From assembly GCA_910588215.1 (NCBI GenBank), contig CAJUQJ010000026.1, positions 1 through 55,861 on the forward strand: a stretch of DNA of 55,861 bases, given 5' to 3'. The notes under the pieces were generated by a model that had not been told where the DNA came from, searched no databases, and saw only the letters and a program-made list of their open reading frames with translations. This DNA comes from an uncultured Lachnospiraceae bacterium (lineage in GTDB: Bacteria; Bacillota; Clostridia; Lachnospirales; Lachnospiraceae). Positions 41,528-49,281 of the stretch are shown in pieces (the first letter of the stretch is position 1; each line of letters begins with the position of its first letter). The translations under genes and the position numbers were made by a program.

Positions 41528-43315
41528 CTATTTTCTCTTCATGTCAATCCAGCCATACTTCCTCATTTCTTCCCGAAATGCACTTCTTCGCGGATACGCA
41601 TCCTTATACGATGTCATAAGCCGCTGTTTTGCGCCCGGATTCCCCATGGATTCCAGCACTTCGCCCAAAGCGGCGATATACGCTGCGCATTCCCCGTAAT
41701 AGTTTCTGCGGTTTGCATCCATAATTCCCGCCGTCCGCTTTTCCAGCAATGCCGTGATTCTTTTTATGGCACGGTTTCTTAAATCAGATGCCATTGGCAT
41801 CATAATCTTCCATTGGAAAAACAGCCTGCTGAACAAATCATCCTCATCCACTTCCGCAGGAACACACGCGCCTTTCCTGTATTCCATCGCAGAAAATCTC
41901 ATTGCATTTTTTGCCATCTCCGCCATAGAAACAATCCCTTTACCATTCCATCTCCCCTCGTGCAGATATATCAGAAACAATGCAATCCCCTGTTTCATGA
42001 AGGTTCCAGTCCAACCCAGCGCTTCAGATTTATGCAATCCTTTGTCCAATACCTTCGCAAACTGCCCGTCTAAGAACCTGATCGCTAAAATCATATTTTT
42101 GTCTGGTTTATTTTCCTCTCTCTCAAAATACACGCTTCCACCATATCCGCGAAAACTCCCCTCATCCGGCAGATAGCCGTCTCTCTTGTCCACCGAGAAT
42201 GATTCTAACAGCTTTTGAAGTTCTTCCCTTTTCTTTCCGTTTCCATACCCGTTTAACAATGCCCGGAGATAGTTTTGTGCGGATGTATCCGATTCACACG
42301 CGGCAAAATAACACTTTTCCAATAAAGATTGTTCCTCATCTGCCGCAATAACATACTCCGCTGTTTTCAACGCTGCTTTACTGCGCATTACATATTTCTT
42401 TGGTATCGCCTTCATCGCTTCGAGTCCTATAGCTACCATATCATCCGCCGGCATATGTTTTCCATTTTCCAATATATTCAGATATAATCCCGGATGGACA
42501 GCGGCATATTTTTCCGCACACTGAACCTCCAGCGAAAAATCATTTAACAGATCAACAGCTTCCAGAATAAGGCGATCCGCATCATGCCCCGTCTTATCGC
42601 CAAGATAGCTGATCCATGACGGAAGAAACTCCTCAAATTGCGGCAAATCGTCCTCTCCATGCTGCATAACGGCTTCTAATGTAGCTGTATCCTCTTTCGC
42701 ATTTAGAATAACTCCATACAATTCCTCCGGACGTTTGTCAGGCGGTGCTGATCGGTATGCGCAATATGCTATATCAAGGATTACCCGTTTCAAATCGCAG
42801 TGCAAAAGCTCATAATGTGCCACATCCCCCAGTGAAAGTTCCTCATCTCCATACTCATTATCACACAGGATCTCCATTTCCAACAGCTGCTTCCCAACTG
42901 CAAAGCCTTCTTCATATTTCTCCCTGTCCATGCAGAGATGCACAAAATCACAGGCTTCTTCAAGCATATCTGAAATGCCGTCGTTATCCTCATAATAAAA
43001 TTCTTCGCCGCAGTCGTCATACCAGTCGTCATATTCTTCGTTCAATACGGCGGTAATAGTGACTTCCTGAGAATCAATGCTCTTTATATGATTCCTGACA
43101 CGACTGTACATCTCATCGAACTCAATATCTTTGTCCTCATTTTTATTTGATGCCCTTACCGCTCCATTCCCTGCAGATTTCAGCATTTCCAGAAAGCCCT
43201 CCCTGCGATGCTCCGGGCAGATCCTTCCGATATTATGAATAAAATCAATGAGCTGTTCCGTTGAATACTGTGACGTAATGGTGTCTGTCTGTTTTAAAAA
43301 ATTAGTCAGGTTCAT
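41528..43315 (-). CDS. Hypothetical 595-residue soluble protein
   Basis: Not recognised. The protein is acidic and largely alpha-helical, with repeated helix pairs (AKEDTATLEAVMQHGEDDLP, YVIAADEEQSLLEKCYFAAC) that suggest a TPR- or HEAT-like solenoid. It has no signal peptide, membrane segment or nucleotide-binding loop. An unusually Asp/Glu/Tyr-rich stretch (NEEYDDWYDDCGEEFYYED) occurs near residue 95-113. It begins 14 bases after the stop of the cysteine-cluster gene and is probably co-transcribed with it. Confidence 0.65.
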   Translation of the reverse strand: MNLTNFLKQTDTITSQYSTEQLIDFIHNIGRICPEHRREGFLEMLKSAGNGAVRASNKNEDKDIEFDEMYSRVRNHIKSIDSQEVTITAVLNEEYDDWYDDCGEEFYYEDNDGISDMLEEACDFVHLCMDREKYEEGFAVGKQLLEMEILCDNEYGDEELSLGDVAHYELLHCDLKRVILDIAYCAYRSAPPDKRPEELYGVILNAKEDTATLEAVMQHGEDDLPQFEEFLPSWISYLGDKTGHDADRLILEAVDLLNDFSLEVQCAEKYAAVHPGLYLNILENGKHMPADDMVAIGLEAMKAIPKKYVMRSKAALKTAEYVIAADEEQSLLEKCYFAACESDTSAQNYLRALLNGYGNGKKREELQKLLESFSVDKRDGYLPDEGSFRGYGGSVYFEREENKPDKNMILAIRFLDGQFAKVLDKGLHKSEALGWTGTFMKQGIALFLIYLHEGRWNGKGIVSMAEMAKNAMRFSAMEYRKGACVPAEVDEDDLFSRLFFQWKIMMPMASDLRNRAIKRITALLEKRTAGIMDANRRNYYGECAAYIAALGEVLESMGNPGAKQRLMTSYKDAYPRRSAFREEMRKYGWIDMKRK

Positions 43316-43328
43316 AGCTGCCCTTCCT

Positions 43329-43838
43329 TTATCTGCGTGTCCTAAAACGATGCTCTTTCTTTAGTCTCTCATAAATCTCAAAAGCTACCGGACATATTTC
43401 AATCGTATCTAAAATACTCAGCAAGCTTGATAGCCTCTCCGGCTGATCGGTATACGGATACTTTTTGCAGCTATCCGGTTTACAGTCTCCCAATTTGCAG
43501 TTCCCGTCCTCTTGCAAAAAATCGCATGGCTTATGCTTGGTCTGATAATTTATGTCATACTCTTCTTTTTCCAGATAAGTATCAATAAACTGTTGGGACG
43601 TTATTTCTAAATGTTGTGCATCCCTGTCAATATCCTCTACCGGAATACTTCCTTTATACATCTTGCAGCAGTTTCTGCATTTGCTACAATCATAGTCTGC
43701 AAAGAGTTCTTTATGTAGACGTAGAAATTGTCTGTCTAACTCGTCTTCATCTGCGTGACACTTTAAGAAAGTGCGGAACTTAAAATTTTCGTTTTCCTTT
43801 TTCTTGGCTTCTACTCTTATTTTGTCTGGCGATATCAT
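43329..43838 (-). CDS. YkgJ-family cysteine-cluster protein
   Basis: A 169-residue protein with the zinc/iron-chelating cysteine pattern of the YkgJ family: YDCSKCRNCCKMYKGSIPV near residue 50, then CDFLQEDGNCKLGDCKPDSC. The family is of unknown function, proposed to bind a metal cluster. The ATG is preceded by AAAGAGGA. It is the upstream partner of the 595-residue gene. Confidence 0.8.
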   Translation of the reverse strand: MISPDKIRVEAKKKENENFKFRTFLKCHADEDELDRQFLRLHKELFADYDCSKCRNCCKMYKGSIPVEDIDRDAQHLEITSQQFIDTYLEKEEYDINYQTKHKPCDFLQEDGNCKLGDCKPDSCKKYPYTDQPERLSSLLSILDTIEICPVAFEIYERLKKEHRFRTRR

Positions 43839-43987
43839 ATGTTTTTCCTCTTTCTATAAATTTTCTCAGATTTCTCATAGTATAATTGTTTGTCAGGCTC
43901 GCCTTCTTTCCCGATAATTATAGACATTAAAGCAATAAATATCAATATGACAAAAATGATCAAAACTAACAGCAGTATACCCCAAGG

Positions 43988-44130
43988 TCTGACAACTGCT
44001 TTAATATATAACGCAAATCTGTTTTATATTGATCATCGACTATCTTTCGTCTATACTTTGGAGTGAAGATGATGTGGTATTTACACACCGCATTTTAGCA
44101 ATAAAGGTATAAAGTATCGCCAACTTCATT
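43988..44130 (-). pseudogene. IS200/IS605 TnpA N-terminal relic
   Basis: The minus-strand frame reads AVCKYHIIFTPKYRRKIVDD, then QYKTDLRYILKQLSD, the well-conserved N-terminus of IS200-type Y1 transposases. A stop codon precedes it in the same frame, and the HUH and tyrosine parts are missing. Only about a quarter of the gene remains. Confidence 0.75.
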
Positions 44131-44563
44131 TTTATACTCTTAAATCCTTGCAAAATAAGCATTTCAGATGTTCTAAGGCGTAACATACCTTGCAACCATA
44201 TTTTCCCGACAAATTTGAATTCTGATAAGGCACTTTTTATAGCATTTAATAACTGTTATATCTTATCTTCAAAAAGTCCGCAAACCCTTGAAAATACTAG
44301 ATTTATAGCAAGTGAGTTTGCCCTTATGCTTTCCCTTGTGTTATATCCTTTTCCCTCATGTTGCGAACCCTCATAAGGGCAAAAATAAGGGAAAGAAAAA
44401 CCTGTAACAAATTATAACACAGAATAAATTGAGCAGGAAGAATTGATTGAAATGCTTTCTTAATTTCTCCGAAAATTCAATTAGCAAAGAAAGAACAGAT
44501 AAGATATGAGATTCATATATGCAGAATACAATATGTACCACAACAGCGTTGATGTAACAACCT

Positions 44564-44746
44564 TTGTTGGACATCTTTCTTCTGATTGATTGTAATGTAG
44601 TAAAAGAAGGGTTACGGACAACTCACTGCTCCCAATACGCTTTAGACGCGTTGGCAATAGACGAACCACTTGAGTATGCCCGATTAGCCCTTGACGGTAA
44701 CTTGCAAATGTGGGTTGATGCAGAAGATAGTTTGGAATTATGGTGA
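44564..44746 (+). pseudogene. Remnant of a small element-borne protein
   Basis: The frame LLIDCNVVKEGLRTTHCSQY, ALDALAIDEPLEYARLALDG, NLQMWVDAEDSLELW resembles small accessory proteins of Firmicutes mobile elements (DUF6061-like pattern of IDC.., LD.L..., P..YA.L.L.G). The usual N-terminal ~25 residues and a ribosome binding site are missing. Recognition is from memory of the pattern and uncertain. Confidence 0.35.
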
Positions 44747-44880
44747 ACTTATGTAGAAGAATGTAATAATTTATGTTATGTCTTTTTTTGCGGTAATGTT
44801 GATTATAACTATTCTTACTACTTGTCTGAACATAATATTTTTCTTATAATACGTATATTATGTATAAGGAGGACGTGTTT

Positions 44881-45756
44881 ATGACTAAAATAATCTCAAG
44901 AAACTTTAGAGTTTTATGTGATTTTATGGACGTTTATCAGTTTATGATTGAGATATATGAAAAAGATTGGAGAAATGGTGTTCCTGCTCCGTTTTTGGAA
45001 TATGCACTCTCTAGTGATTGGATGGATAAATCTTTAGTACATCGCTGGAAACTTTGGGAGGATAATGGGCGTATAGTAGGTCTTGTCTTTTATGAAAATC
45101 CTGTAAATGATGTATATTTCAGTCTGCGTCCGGGCTATGAGAAGTTGGCGGACGAGATGGTTGCGTATACAGTTTCATTTATGCCACATGTAGATGGTCA
45201 TCTTAGATTTGTGATTTTTGGCGGGCAAAATGCAATTAAACAAGCAGCAGCAAAAATTGGTTTTCAACAATCTTTTGGCTATACAGAGAAAGTCTTCGAC
45301 TTTGAACAATCACTTAATTATTCGTTGCCGGACGGATTTCATTTCGTGGAGTCTAAAAAGCTCTCCGTAGAAAAAATAGCGGAATGTTGTTGGAAAGGTT
45401 TTGACCATGAAAAAGAAGAAGGTCCTTGGAATGGCGATGCTGAGCATGGATATTATACGTTAATGGCACCGCACATGAATCCGGAGGATTCGATCGTCAT
45501 TGAAAATGACCAGGGGGAGTATGTCTGTTATGCGGGCATGTGGTGGACGCCAGAAAATCACCTCGCTTATATGGAACCACTATGTACTATTCCAAAATAT
45601 CGAAAGAAAGGCTTGGCAGCAGCGGCACTTTCAGAGCATTACCGCAGGCTTAAACCCTTAGGCGCGACACATATGACTGGCGGTGATAATACATTTTATG
45701 AAAAGATAGGTTTCAAGCCTTTGATTCATTGGACTTTTTGGGAAAAAGTTGATTAA
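44881..45756 (+). CDS. GNAT family N-acetyltransferase
   Basis: A 291-residue acetyltransferase. The C-terminal domain has the acetyl-CoA-binding pattern: LAYMEPLCTIPKYRKKGLAA (motif A) and then HMTGGDNTFYEKIGFKPL. The N-terminal half (residues about 1-150) is a second, degenerate GNAT-like domain. The ATG at 44881 follows AAGGAGG. The substrate is unknown. A terminator hairpin lies about 24 bases after the stop. It is likely monocistronic. Confidence 0.85.
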   Translation: MTKIISRNFRVLCDFMDVYQFMIEIYEKDWRNGVPAPFLEYALSSDWMDKSLVHRWKLWEDNGRIVGLVFYENPVNDVYFSLRPGYEKLADEMVAYTVSFMPHVDGHLRFVIFGGQNAIKQAAAKIGFQQSFGYTEKVFDFEQSLNYSLPDGFHFVESKKLSVEKIAECCWKGFDHEKEEGPWNGDAEHGYYTLMAPHMNPEDSIVIENDQGEYVCYAGMWWTPENHLAYMEPLCTIPKYRKKGLAAAALSEHYRRLKPLGATHMTGGDNTFYEKIGFKPLIHWTFWEKVD

Positions 45757-45779
45757 GAAATATGATGATTTGTCAAGAA

Positions 45780-45806
45780 GAGGGGCTTTATTATCTTGCC
45801 CCTTTT
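45780..45806 (+). terminator. Terminator of the GNAT gene
   Basis: GAGGGGC pairs with GCCCCTT, followed by a short T-run. Confidence 0.7.
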
Positions 45807-45847
45807 CTGATCAAAACTAAAGATTTTACCCTTATGGATCTGATATA

Positions 45848-45884
45848 AATTAAGCCGTCAGAACACTTATCTGACGGCTTAATT
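45848..45884. terminator. Perfect 14-bp hairpin between GNAT and YhcG-like genes
   Basis: AATTAAGCCGTCAG is exactly inverted as CTGACGGCTTAATT around a 9-nt loop. AT-rich stem ends make it usable as a bidirectional terminator between the convergent genes, though no long T-run follows. Confidence 0.55.
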
Positions 45885-45970
45885 GCGGTGCTGTCATACC
45901 CAAAGTTCAGAAAGAACCGATTTGCTTCTATGGTGCCTTTCAATAATACTCTTTTTTCTATATCATCATC

Positions 45971-46797
45971 TTATTCTTTCTCACTCATCAACTGCCGCAG
46001 TTCTTCCTTGCTTGGAAGCACCGTTTGATATTTGTCTTCCGGCAAAGTCATTTCTACCACCGCGTCTTTTTTATCCTTATAAATAATGATTCCTATTGTT
46101 GGGTTTTCATCCTCAAGTTTTACTTTTCTGTCGTAATAGTTGACATACATCTGCATTTGCCCAATATCCTGATGTTTTAACTGACCAACCTTTAAATCAA
46201 ATAGAACAAAACATCTCAACAAACGGTTAAAAAATACCAAATCCACCCTGTAATGCTCCTCTTCAAACGTAAACCGAACCTGACGTCCCACAAAGGTAAA
46301 ACCTCTTCCTAATTCCAGTAAAAACATCTGTAGATTGTCTATCAGGCGCTTTTCCAGATCGGTTTCTGAATAAACAGATTCTTCTGGCAATCCGGTAAAT
46401 TCCAGGACATAAGGATCTTTAAAAATATCATCTGGTTTCTCAATCTGCTGTCCCTCCAAGGCAAGACGCATTACCTTATCCTTCTCCCTGCTTAGTGCAA
46501 GCCTTTCATACAGAGAACTTCCGTATTGCCGGCCAAGTTCATCCTTGCTCCACCCGTTCCTATATGCTTCTATATCATAAAAATGACGCTCTTCCACATT
46601 GCTTATCCGCATCAGGATAAGGTAATGCGACCAACTCAAATAAAACCGCCTGCCCTCAACAGTCATTGGAAGCTGCTCCGAATGCAAAAAAGCCGCATCC
46701 GAAATCGCATCCTTTGAATATATCATATAGAAGCGTCGCATAAGTTTTAAATTTTCATAAGAAAAACCCCTGCCAAACTCTTTCCCATTGCATTATC
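45971..46797 (-). pseudogene. 5'-truncated YhcG/DUF1016 PD-(D/E)XK nuclease
   Basis: The 256-residue frame from 46741 (MRRFYMIY) matches the middle and C-terminal part of DUF1016 proteins: YVLEFTGLPEESVYSETDLE, then GFTFVGRQVRFTFEEEHYRV and DLVFFNRLLRCFVLFDLKVG (PD-(D/E)XK core, D..DLK). The family-like sequence goes on upstream without a start codon (GKEFGRGFSYENLKLMRRFY) to about 46797, where a TAA ends it. The N-terminal ~90-residue domain is therefore missing. A shortened protein could still be made from MRRFY, but no good ribosome binding site is seen. Confidence 0.75.
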
Positions 46798-46811
46798 TCT
46801 TTATGTATATA

Positions 46812-47567
46812 CTATTGCGCGTTATTGGAAATAGCCCGAATTGCCTCCCCAGTAGAACAGCAGACAATATCATCACGCCCCGCCACCATGTCACATATTC
46901 TTTTAAACTTCTCAAAATTACTCTCTTTTGTATGAAAATCAAATTCATACCCATGGGCAAACATCAGGAAGAACTGATCCCTGTCAGATTCGGAATCTAT
47001 AAACTCACGCACTTTTTTCAGTGCATCTTTCCTGACATGCCAGCTTGTCACAGGCAGCTCAAGCAGATTATCCGGCAGGGAAAAGTTTTTTGCAAAGGAA
47101 GCTGTTCTGGCATAGGTAATCCCACATTTCTTCAAAACAGCCATTGACCGGCTGTTACAGCGGCCAAACGGATAGGCAAAACCAGTTATCCCAGCATGGA
47201 ACATCCTGCCAAGCACCTCCTGGTCAGACTTAACCTGCCTGATGCATTCTTCCTCACTGCGCTTTACCATATTAACATGTTCCGCCGTATGGGAGGCAAT
47301 CTCAAAGCCGGAATATACCTCTACGATTTCATCTTTGGGAATACGGTAATGAATACTATATCTCAGTAAAGATGCCTTATTTGCATCGTACCCGGATAGG
47401 GGCACCTCTCTTATGCCAAGGTTCCCGATCCTGCCTATCATCTGCCTTTTCCCGAATAGCGCGGAATTCAGGTTAAAGGTTGCGCCCATCCCGTTCTCTT
47501 TTAAAATCTTTATTGTTTCCTTATCCTCTTCCAGCCCGTCGTCAAAATTCCATGTAAAATATTTCAT
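46812..47567 (-). CDS. Polysaccharide deacetylase family protein (NodB domain)
   Basis: A short (about 251 residues) cytoplasmic-looking deacetylase: KYFTWNFDDGLEEDKETIKI holds the metal-binding Asp pair (motif 1), FEIASHTAEHVNM the two histidines (motif 2), and GFAYPFGRCN the motif 3 arginine. The start MKYFTWNFDD is at 47567; a methionine four residues upstream is also possible. It is the last gene of the GH3 operon, 15 bases after the SGNH hydrolase. It may remove acetyl or N-acetyl groups from the sugars processed here. Confidence 0.85.
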   Translation of the reverse strand: MKYFTWNFDDGLEEDKETIKILKENGMGATFNLNSALFGKRQMIGRIGNLGIREVPLSGYDANKASLLRYSIHYRIPKDEIVEVYSGFEIASHTAEHVNMVKRSEEECIRQVKSDQEVLGRMFHAGITGFAYPFGRCNSRSMAVLKKCGITYARTASFAKNFSLPDNLLELPVTSWHVRKDALKKVREFIDSESDRDQFFLMFAHGYEFDFHTKESNFEKFKRICDMVAGRDDIVCCSTGEAIRAISNNAQ

Positions 47568-47582
47568 CTCCGCTCCCATCTT

Positions 47583-48386
47583 TTACTTTAAAATCTCTTC
47601 CAGCTGCTTTTCCATCTCTGGCATCCACCATTCTTCATACCCTGCTTTTGTCGGGTGGATTTCATCATACATATAAAATCCATAAGCATCCTCATCTATT
47701 GCGTTAAATTCTTTATCTGAATATAAGTCAATGATCCCGATTCCCCATTTTTCCTGTAAGTCATAAAGCCTTCCCACCATCAATGCGTATTCATCACTTT
47801 CGTAATATGACCCGGTATAAAAAACAACCGGGCAGTCCCATGTCTCTTTTACATAAGCAATGATATACTCCATCGCGCCGGTAACAGTAGCTGTATCGAA
47901 GTCCTCCGGTGATTCTGCACCACTGACCTCCCCAAGTTCTTTTCCCATGGTAGCATCATTGGTCGAAAGCTGGCACACAACACAATCCACGTCCATTTCC
48001 TTATCAATCTTCTTAATCCTGTCTGCATAACTTTGCCCATTCCCAAATGCCAGCAGTGCCGGAATGGATATACTGTCTACAAGCGTTGTCCCGCTTTTGG
48101 CTTCTTTAACAGCCTGCACCCCGTCCTGATGTTCAAACAATTCTACAAAAGACTGGCCTTCTGCCGCCGCACCCTCTGTCACGCTGCTCCCCAGAAAAAT
48201 AATAGTTTTCCCTTCTAATGCTGAAGTACTGTTTTTCTCAAGATTTGCAACGTCATATTTTTCGGCGTTTCCCGGAGCTTCCGCCCGCTTTTTCTTCTCT
48301 ACGGCTACATAAATCTGCAGCATACCCTCCAGGACAACTGCCAATACAGCTATAATAACTATGATTCTTCTAATCCATTTACCCAT
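47583..48386 (-). CDS. SGNH/GDSL-type hydrolase, membrane-anchored
   Basis: An N-terminal hydrophobic helix (RIIVIIAVLAVVLEGMLQIYV) forms a signal anchor. The SGNH fold follows with the nucleophile Ser in FLGSSVTEGAAAEG (block I), QLSTNDATMG (block III, Asn) and YDEIHPTKAGYEEWW (block V, Asp-x-x-His). It is probably a carbohydrate acetyl-esterase acting at the cell surface. Its start overlaps the alpha/beta-hydrolase stop by 8 bases, so the two are translationally coupled. Confidence 0.87.
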   Translation of the reverse strand: MGKWIRRIIVIIAVLAVVLEGMLQIYVAVEKKKRAEAPGNAEKYDVANLEKNSTSALEGKTIIFLGSSVTEGAAAEGQSFVELFEHQDGVQAVKEAKSGTTLVDSISIPALLAFGNGQSYADRIKKIDKEMDVDCVVCQLSTNDATMGKELGEVSGAESPEDFDTATVTGAMEYIIAYVKETWDCPVVFYTGSYYESDEYALMVGRLYDLQEKWGIGIIDLYSDKEFNAIDEDAYGFYMYDEIHPTKAGYEEWWMPEMEKQLEEILK

Positions 48387-49281
48387 TATCTTTGACCTCC
48401 ATGAAATAATCCACCATACCGTTAAACACTTCCCTGCTTTCCGGCCACTTAGGAAACTTTACCGCAAATACGTGATCCAATTTACGTTCCTTCCCTTTTG
48501 GGAAATTTGATAAACGGTACCCGACACCATGTTTTTTGAACCCTTCCACCAGCTTAAAAGTATCTTTTTGGATAAGATCCTGGTCACTTGTCACCAGATA
48601 AACCGGAGGATATTCCGCCTCATCCAGCATAATAACAGGGTCTAAAATATATCTGGCATACGCATTACCATACTCCTCTTTGGATAGAACCATATTACTG
48701 ATACATTTCATAAGATCCTTTCGCTGCGTGTCTAAGCAAATTGATACAAACCCGGCAGCTTTAAATCGAAAACCCAGCCCTTCTTCCTGAAAGGCTTCCT
48801 GTAATTTGCTGCTGCCATTGATGGAAAGCACATAATATGCAAGAAGCGCCCCCGCAGAGTCTCCGGTCAAGTAAGCCCTGTCCATATCAAGCCCAAGTTC
48901 TCCGGCATTTTTGTATAAATAACGGATTGCGCTCATGACATCCCGTATCTGTTCCTTAAGCGTGACGTCCGGTATCCGCCGGTAGCTGATACTTACTGTA
49001 TTATATTTGAGCCTTGCCCATTCGTAATTAAAATTCGCATTTACCTCTTTATAAGAGGCAAATAAACCGCCTCCGTGTATGTTGATCATAACCGGCAGGC
49101 CCTTATCAGTATTCAGGGGCGAGTAGATATCCAAGAGATGCCCCTGCTCCCCATCCTGCATGTATGGAATATCACTCCTGATATCTATGTCTGATAAATC
49201 CTGCCCCATCTTTCTTAATCTCTTTTCATCGCCTTTTTCAAAAACATAACGAAAAAACAGCGTCCCAAGTCTCGACATCAT
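48379..49281 (-). CDS. Alpha/beta hydrolase fold esterase (HSL type)
   Basis: The oxyanion-hole motif is MINIHGGGLFASYKE and the nucleophile elbow AYLTGDSAGALLAYYVL, in the pattern of hormone-sensitive-lipase-like esterases; PPVYLVTSDQDLI carries the catalytic Asp and the His is near LDHVFAVKFP. There is no signal peptide. It probably removes acyl groups from oligosaccharides inside the cell. It overlaps the GH3 stop by 4 bases. Confidence 0.87.
   Translation of the reverse strand: MMSRLGTLFFRYVFEKGDEKRLRKMGQDLSDIDIRSDIPYMQDGEQGHLLDIYSPLNTDKGLPVMINIHGGGLFASYKEVNANFNYEWARLKYNTVSISYRRIPDVTLKEQIRDVMSAIRYLYKNAGELGLDMDRAYLTGDSAGALLAYYVLSINGSSKLQEAFQEEGLGFRFKAAGFVSICLDTQRKDLMKCISNMVLSKEEYGNAYARYILDPVIMLDEAEYPPVYLVTSDQDLIQKDTFKLVEGFKKHGVGYRLSNFPKGKERKLDHVFAVKFPKWPESREVFNGMVDYFMEVKDNG

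Larger units (their letters stand above)
43839..44880. other. Relic-rich intergenic region
   Basis: About 1 kb with no intact gene. It contains the TnpA relic (43988-44130), the small gene remnant at 44564-44746, and a block with the order GCCCTTAT, CTTTCCCTT, ATAAGGGC, AAGGGAAAG (44308-44397), i.e. two interleaved complementary pairs. Base composition is AT-rich, unlike the sugar genes. Confidence 0.55.
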
